DNA of 7,765 nt from Mucilaginibacter sp. (GTDB taxonomy: Bacteria > Bacteroidota > Bacteroidia > Sphingobacteriales > Sphingobacteriaceae): positions 1-7,765 of the forward strand of contig JAFAKI010000371.1 in NCBI GenBank assembly GCA_019235595.1. The letters are read 5' to 3'. The notes under the pieces were generated by a model, which saw only the letters and a program-made list of their open reading frames with translations, searched no databases and had not been told where the DNA came from. Within the stretch, counting starts at the first letter, position 1. Each line of letters opens with the position of its first letter. Position numbers and translations under genes: made by a program. This document shows, in pieces, positions 5,799 to 7,765 of the stretch.

Positions 5799-6248
5799 AT
5801 GAATGGAGAATTTACCGGCTTTTGCAGCCAATACTATAACCTTACCGAACGATTAGCTAAAGAGAACGCTTACTTGCAGAAATTCTTAGACAATGCGCCG
5901 TTTTATAAAGGCGAAACCCAATTAAGCGAAATCGATTATATCCTTAAATATTATCGAAAAACACAAGAAGTAAACATGGCTGTAGTAAAAACAATGGATG
6001 ATTTGAATAAGACAGCAAAAACTATCCTTGCCATCATGCGACACTTCGAAATACCTTCTGGCACCGTTTTGCATGGTGTAGTTGAAGAAGAAGCGGAATA
6101 TGATATTTGGGCAGATGAAAGCAGCCAGGTACACATCGCAAAAACCAAACAACTTGCCCCGGAACCTGACGCAGAGAATATTATTACCATTAGGCTGGGT
6201 GAATCAACGAATGTGTTTGATGATGAAGATGCATGGTTCCCTAAATAA
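5799..6248 (+). CDS. Small acidic protein of the mobile-element operon, function unknown
   Basis: I do not recognise a family for this 149-residue protein. The first two thirds (about 10-90) are predicted helical with heptad-like hydrophobic spacing (LTERLAKENAYLQKFL; IDYILKYYRKTQEV; MDDLNKTAKTILAIM), suggesting a coiled-coil or helical bundle. The C-terminal third (about 95-149) is strongly acidic (VVEEEAEYDIW; DDEDAWF) and probably flexible. There is no signal peptide, membrane segment or metal motif. It follows the DUF6371 gene in the same direction, 131 nt downstream, separated by repeat copy 5 and array D. Its stop codon is 2 nt before repeat copy 6. It reads as a real gene: its own ATG, an intact frame, and base composition like the two genes before it. 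A DNA-mimic-like or accessory role in replication or mobilisation would be speculation. Confidence 0.65.
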   Translation: MNGEFTGFCSQYYNLTERLAKENAYLQKFLDNAPFYKGETQLSEIDYILKYYRKTQEVNMAVVKTMDDLNKTAKTILAIMRHFEIPSGTVLHGVVEEEAEYDIWADESSQVHIAKTKQLAPEPDAENIITIRLGESTNVFDDEDAWFPK

Positions 6249-6249
6249 A

Positions 6250-6275
6250 TGTTACACTTTGTGACGGACGGACGG
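6250..6275 (+). repeat. Bipartite repeat copy 6, short-spacer form (TGTTACA + GTGACGGACGGACGG)
   Basis: TGTTACA begins 2 nt after the preceding stop codon. Only 4 nt (CTTT) separate it from a perfect GTGACGGACGGACGG core. The spacer is 9-10 nt shorter than in the other copies, close to one DNA helical turn. This is the last copy; none is seen in or near the glycosidase gene, so it may mark the right edge of the repeat-bearing unit. Confidence 0.85.
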
Positions 6276-6309
6276 ATAATAAGGATTTGGCTTTTTGTAA
6301 TGAAGGAAT

Positions 6310-6407
6310 AGCGACCATTTTCCCGATGTCAGGAATATGGTTGTTCTAACGATCACTTTCCCGACGTCAGGAAGGTCATCGTTTTCCTGGCGTCAAGAAG
6401 ACGATCA
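6310..6407. repeat. Three consecutive imperfect palindromes with core TTCCCGACGTCAGGAA
   Basis: The cores are TTCCCGATGTCAGGAA (6320-6335), TTCCCGACGTCAGGAA (6358-6373) and TTCCTGGCGTCAAGAA (6384-6399). Each core is flanked by arms that differ between units but pair within the unit: ACCAT/ATGGT in unit 1 (6310-6345), ACGATCAC with GTCATCGT in unit 2 (6348-6383), and TCATCGT/ACGATCA in unit 3 (6376-6407). Units 2 and 3 share 6376-6383. The block lies between two convergent genes. It could be a REP-like repeat, a two-way transcript-end signal or a multi-site protein-binding region. There is no T-tract. Confidence 0.8.
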
Positions 6408-6462
6408 AGCCTGATTAGTAAATGACGGTGTAGGCATCATTGCCTTCGCCAAATGTTATCAC

Positions 6463-7765
6463 CTATTGCATAGCGACAACCATTGCGGTCCCGGCAGGCA
6501 CTTTAATCACAAAACGGTTATTATTAATGGTATGGTTTTCTGTTGGGCCTGCTGTGTAGGTGCCATCAGGCATTACGCTGGCGCCGGCAAAGGTAACGCC
6601 GGTGGTGGCGTCAATAGCTGGCGCGGTAAGGCGGGTTATTTTTATGGTTGCTACTGTTTTGCCAGGCTGTACGGTAAACAATATGTCTGTGCTTTCCATA
6701 TTTATTAAGCTAAGGTAAGTAACGCCGGCATTGGTGCAGGCATAGGCGCTACAGTTGTATGTGGTGGTGTTGAGCGTGGCGGGAAGAATGGTGCCGCCCA
6801 CGCCGCCATATTTAAAAGCTAACATGGCATAATACTCGGGCATGGCGGTTGTTTTGCCGTAGCCATTGTCGACAGGTGAATAAAAGCCGCCATTGCCCCC
6901 ATGAAAATTAACCCCGGTGCTGTTGTATTCGGCTGCGGTCCACATAAAGTTAAGCGCCCACAACGCCGAAGCAAATACGTTGCTTACGCCCTTTTTGCCG
7001 CCAAGGAAAACGCTGTTGCATTCCGATATCCGGTAAGGCAAACGGGCCACCGCCGACGAATTTTCAATGGTTTCGAGGTAGCTTGGCAGTCTGGTATCTG
7101 GCGTTAAAATGGTTTGGTAAGTAATGGTGGGATCCGTGGAAGGCCCGGTGCGGTAATAATGGGCGTCGGCCAATACGATATGCTGGTATTCGGCAGGAAT
7201 AAACTGGTTTACCCATGTCGGGTTAAAGGCGACATCGGGCCCTGCAAAAGGGGCGTTCGGCACGGTGGCATGTACAGCAGCAGCATATGACTCCCATTCC
7301 GATTGAAAATTGGCGTAACCATAAGCCGAGGTGCGGTGGCCGTTTTCGAAAAAAACGTCGGGCTCATTCCCCGTTTGAAAGGCATATAAGCTCTGACCCA
7401 GGCTGTTGTTTACATATGCCGCTTCGCTGGCTGCTGCCTGCGGGGTGCCGCTGCCCAGGTTAAACCCAAAAAGCACTTTCCAGCCCGTAGCTTTTGCAAA
7501 GGCGGTAAAAGCATCTACATCAGTTGTAGTAAGCGAGTCGGGGCCCGTGTTGGAATTACGGGCGTGGCCTGTCCAAAAAATATTATCGCTGCTGTTGCCG
7601 CCGATGCGCAATACACCAGGACCCAGATTTTTTATCAACTGCAATAGCACTGTATTGTGGGTAGTAAGCAGGTTAGAAGAATTGGTTAAGCTGCCGGTTT
7701 CGAAGCTAAGGCCTTCGAAGTCGGGCGCAATGGTATTGCCTGGCTTGCTTTGGTTTATAGTTACC
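6463..7765 (-). CDS. GH79-like glycoside hydrolase (beta-glucuronidase type), N-terminus beyond window
   Basis: The frame is open through the right edge, and its upstream part reads PDFEGLSFETGSLT, a conserved early block of GH79-type enzymes, so the GTG at 7650 is internal. Other blocks are VLRIGGNSSD, then QTGNEPDVFF with the acid/base Glu (codon 7363-7365), and YRISECNSVF with the nucleophile Glu (codon 7021-7023), followed by GVSNVFASALWALNFMW. The two Glu are 114 residues apart, which as I recall equals the E173-E287 spacing of the Acidobacterium capsulatum GH79 beta-glucuronidase. The last 100 residues or so form a beta-rich C-terminal domain ending in VPAGTAMVVAMQ. These enzymes are retaining clan GH-A hydrolases, usually secreted, acting on glucuronic-acid-bearing glycans; the exact substrate cannot be read here. 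The gene is visibly more GC-rich than everything to its left, suggesting a different origin. Confidence 0.8.
   Translation of the reverse strand, partial: VTINQSKPGNTIAPDFEGLSFETGSLTNSSNLLTTHNTVLLQLIKNLGPGVLRIGGNSSDNIFWTGHARNSNTGPDSLTTTDVDAFTAFAKATGWKVLFGFNLGSGTPQAAASEAAYVNNSLGQSLYAFQTGNEPDVFFENGHRTSAYGYANFQSEWESYAAAVHATVPNAPFAGPDVAFNPTWVNQFIPAEYQHIVLADAHYYRTGPSTDPTITYQTILTPDTRLPSYLETIENSSAVARLPYRISECNSVFLGGKKGVSNVFASALWALNFMWTAAEYNSTGVNFHGGNGGFYSPVDNGYGKTTAMPEYYAMLAFKYGGVGGTILPATLNTTTYNCSAYACTNAGVTYLSLINMESTDILFTVQPGKTVATIKITRLTAPAIDATTGVTFAGASVMPDGTYTAGPTENHTINNNRFVIKVPAGTAMVVAMQ

Noticed and set aside
5922..6190. Minus-strand frames opposite the small hypothetical gene
   Set aside because: They are low-complexity antisense shadows, and the plus-strand frame fits the operon direction and composition.
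6082..6264. Plus-strand 60-codon frame overlapping the small hypothetical gene
   Set aside because: It is a +1 shadow of the 5799-6248 gene and runs into repeat copy 6; no start context or similarity supports it.
1107..6275. Integron attC sites as an explanation of the gene-flanking repeats
   Set aside because: The typical RYYYAAC/GTTRRRY core sites and attC arm layout are not present, and genes occur on both strands without an integron integrase in the window.
6466..7107. Plus-strand frames opposite the glycosidase
   Set aside because: They are antisense to conserved GH79 blocks, including the nucleophile region.
6463..7650. GTG at 7650 as the glycosidase start
   Set aside because: The frame continues upstream to the window edge with GH79-like residues (EGLSFET), so the GTG is an internal valine.
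1..7765. tRNA, rRNA or transposase genes
   Set aside because: No cloverleaf-like sequence, rRNA segment, DDE/HUH transposase or insertion-sequence ends were recognised on either strand.

Overview
The window looks like a chromosomal accessory region of a Bacteroidota bacterium, probably of the Sphingobacteriaceae type (Mucilaginibacter or Pedobacter-like). This is inferred from the RepA-like ATPase plus DUF6371/Toprim gene pair typical of Bacteroidota mobile elements, AT-rich leaders without clear Shine-Dalgarno sequences, a TAnnTTTG-type -7 box, and a GH79-like glycosidase. I cannot fix the genus from the sequence alone.

Layout: (1) 2-1102 (+) is an AbiH-family phage-defence protein, cut by the left edge. 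(2) 1154-2841 (-) is a two-gene operon with a TAATG overlap: a DUF262 (GmrS/ParB-like) protein followed by a HEPN-fold protein with an intact R-x4-H ribonuclease motif. (3) 2842-3546 is a long non-coding region holding a possible promoter and several inverted structures. (4) 3547-6248 (+) carries a RepA/AAA_25-type ATPase with a C-terminal helix-turn-helix, a zinc-finger/Toprim DUF6371 primase-like protein, and a small unrecognised protein. Together these resemble the replication or mobilisation core of a Bacteroidota integrative or mobilisable element; no relaxase or integrase lies inside the window. (5) 6249-6462 is a convergent gap with three consecutive palindromes. (6) 6463-7765 (-) is a more GC-rich GH79-like glycoside hydrolase, cut by the right edge and probably chromosomal background or a different cargo unit.

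The most unusual signal is non-coding. A bipartite repeat, a TGTnACA box followed by GTGACGGACGGACGG, occurs at six loci and seven orientations. It lies at or just past the stop codon of nearly every gene from AbiH to the small hypothetical, with spacers of 13-14 nt or, in one case, 4 nt (about one helical turn less). It links the defence genes to the ATPase/primase genes as one unit. A second class of structure is four inverted arrays of short units, three with an exact 7-nt period. Each array has a different pentamer but the same architecture, and one is inserted in frame inside the primase-like gene.

Working model (inference): an integrated mobile element carries AbiH and a DUF262-HEPN pair as defence cargo. 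Its genes are punctuated by a shared element-specific DNA or RNA signal, and its intergenic spaces have been colonised by heptamer-array elements.
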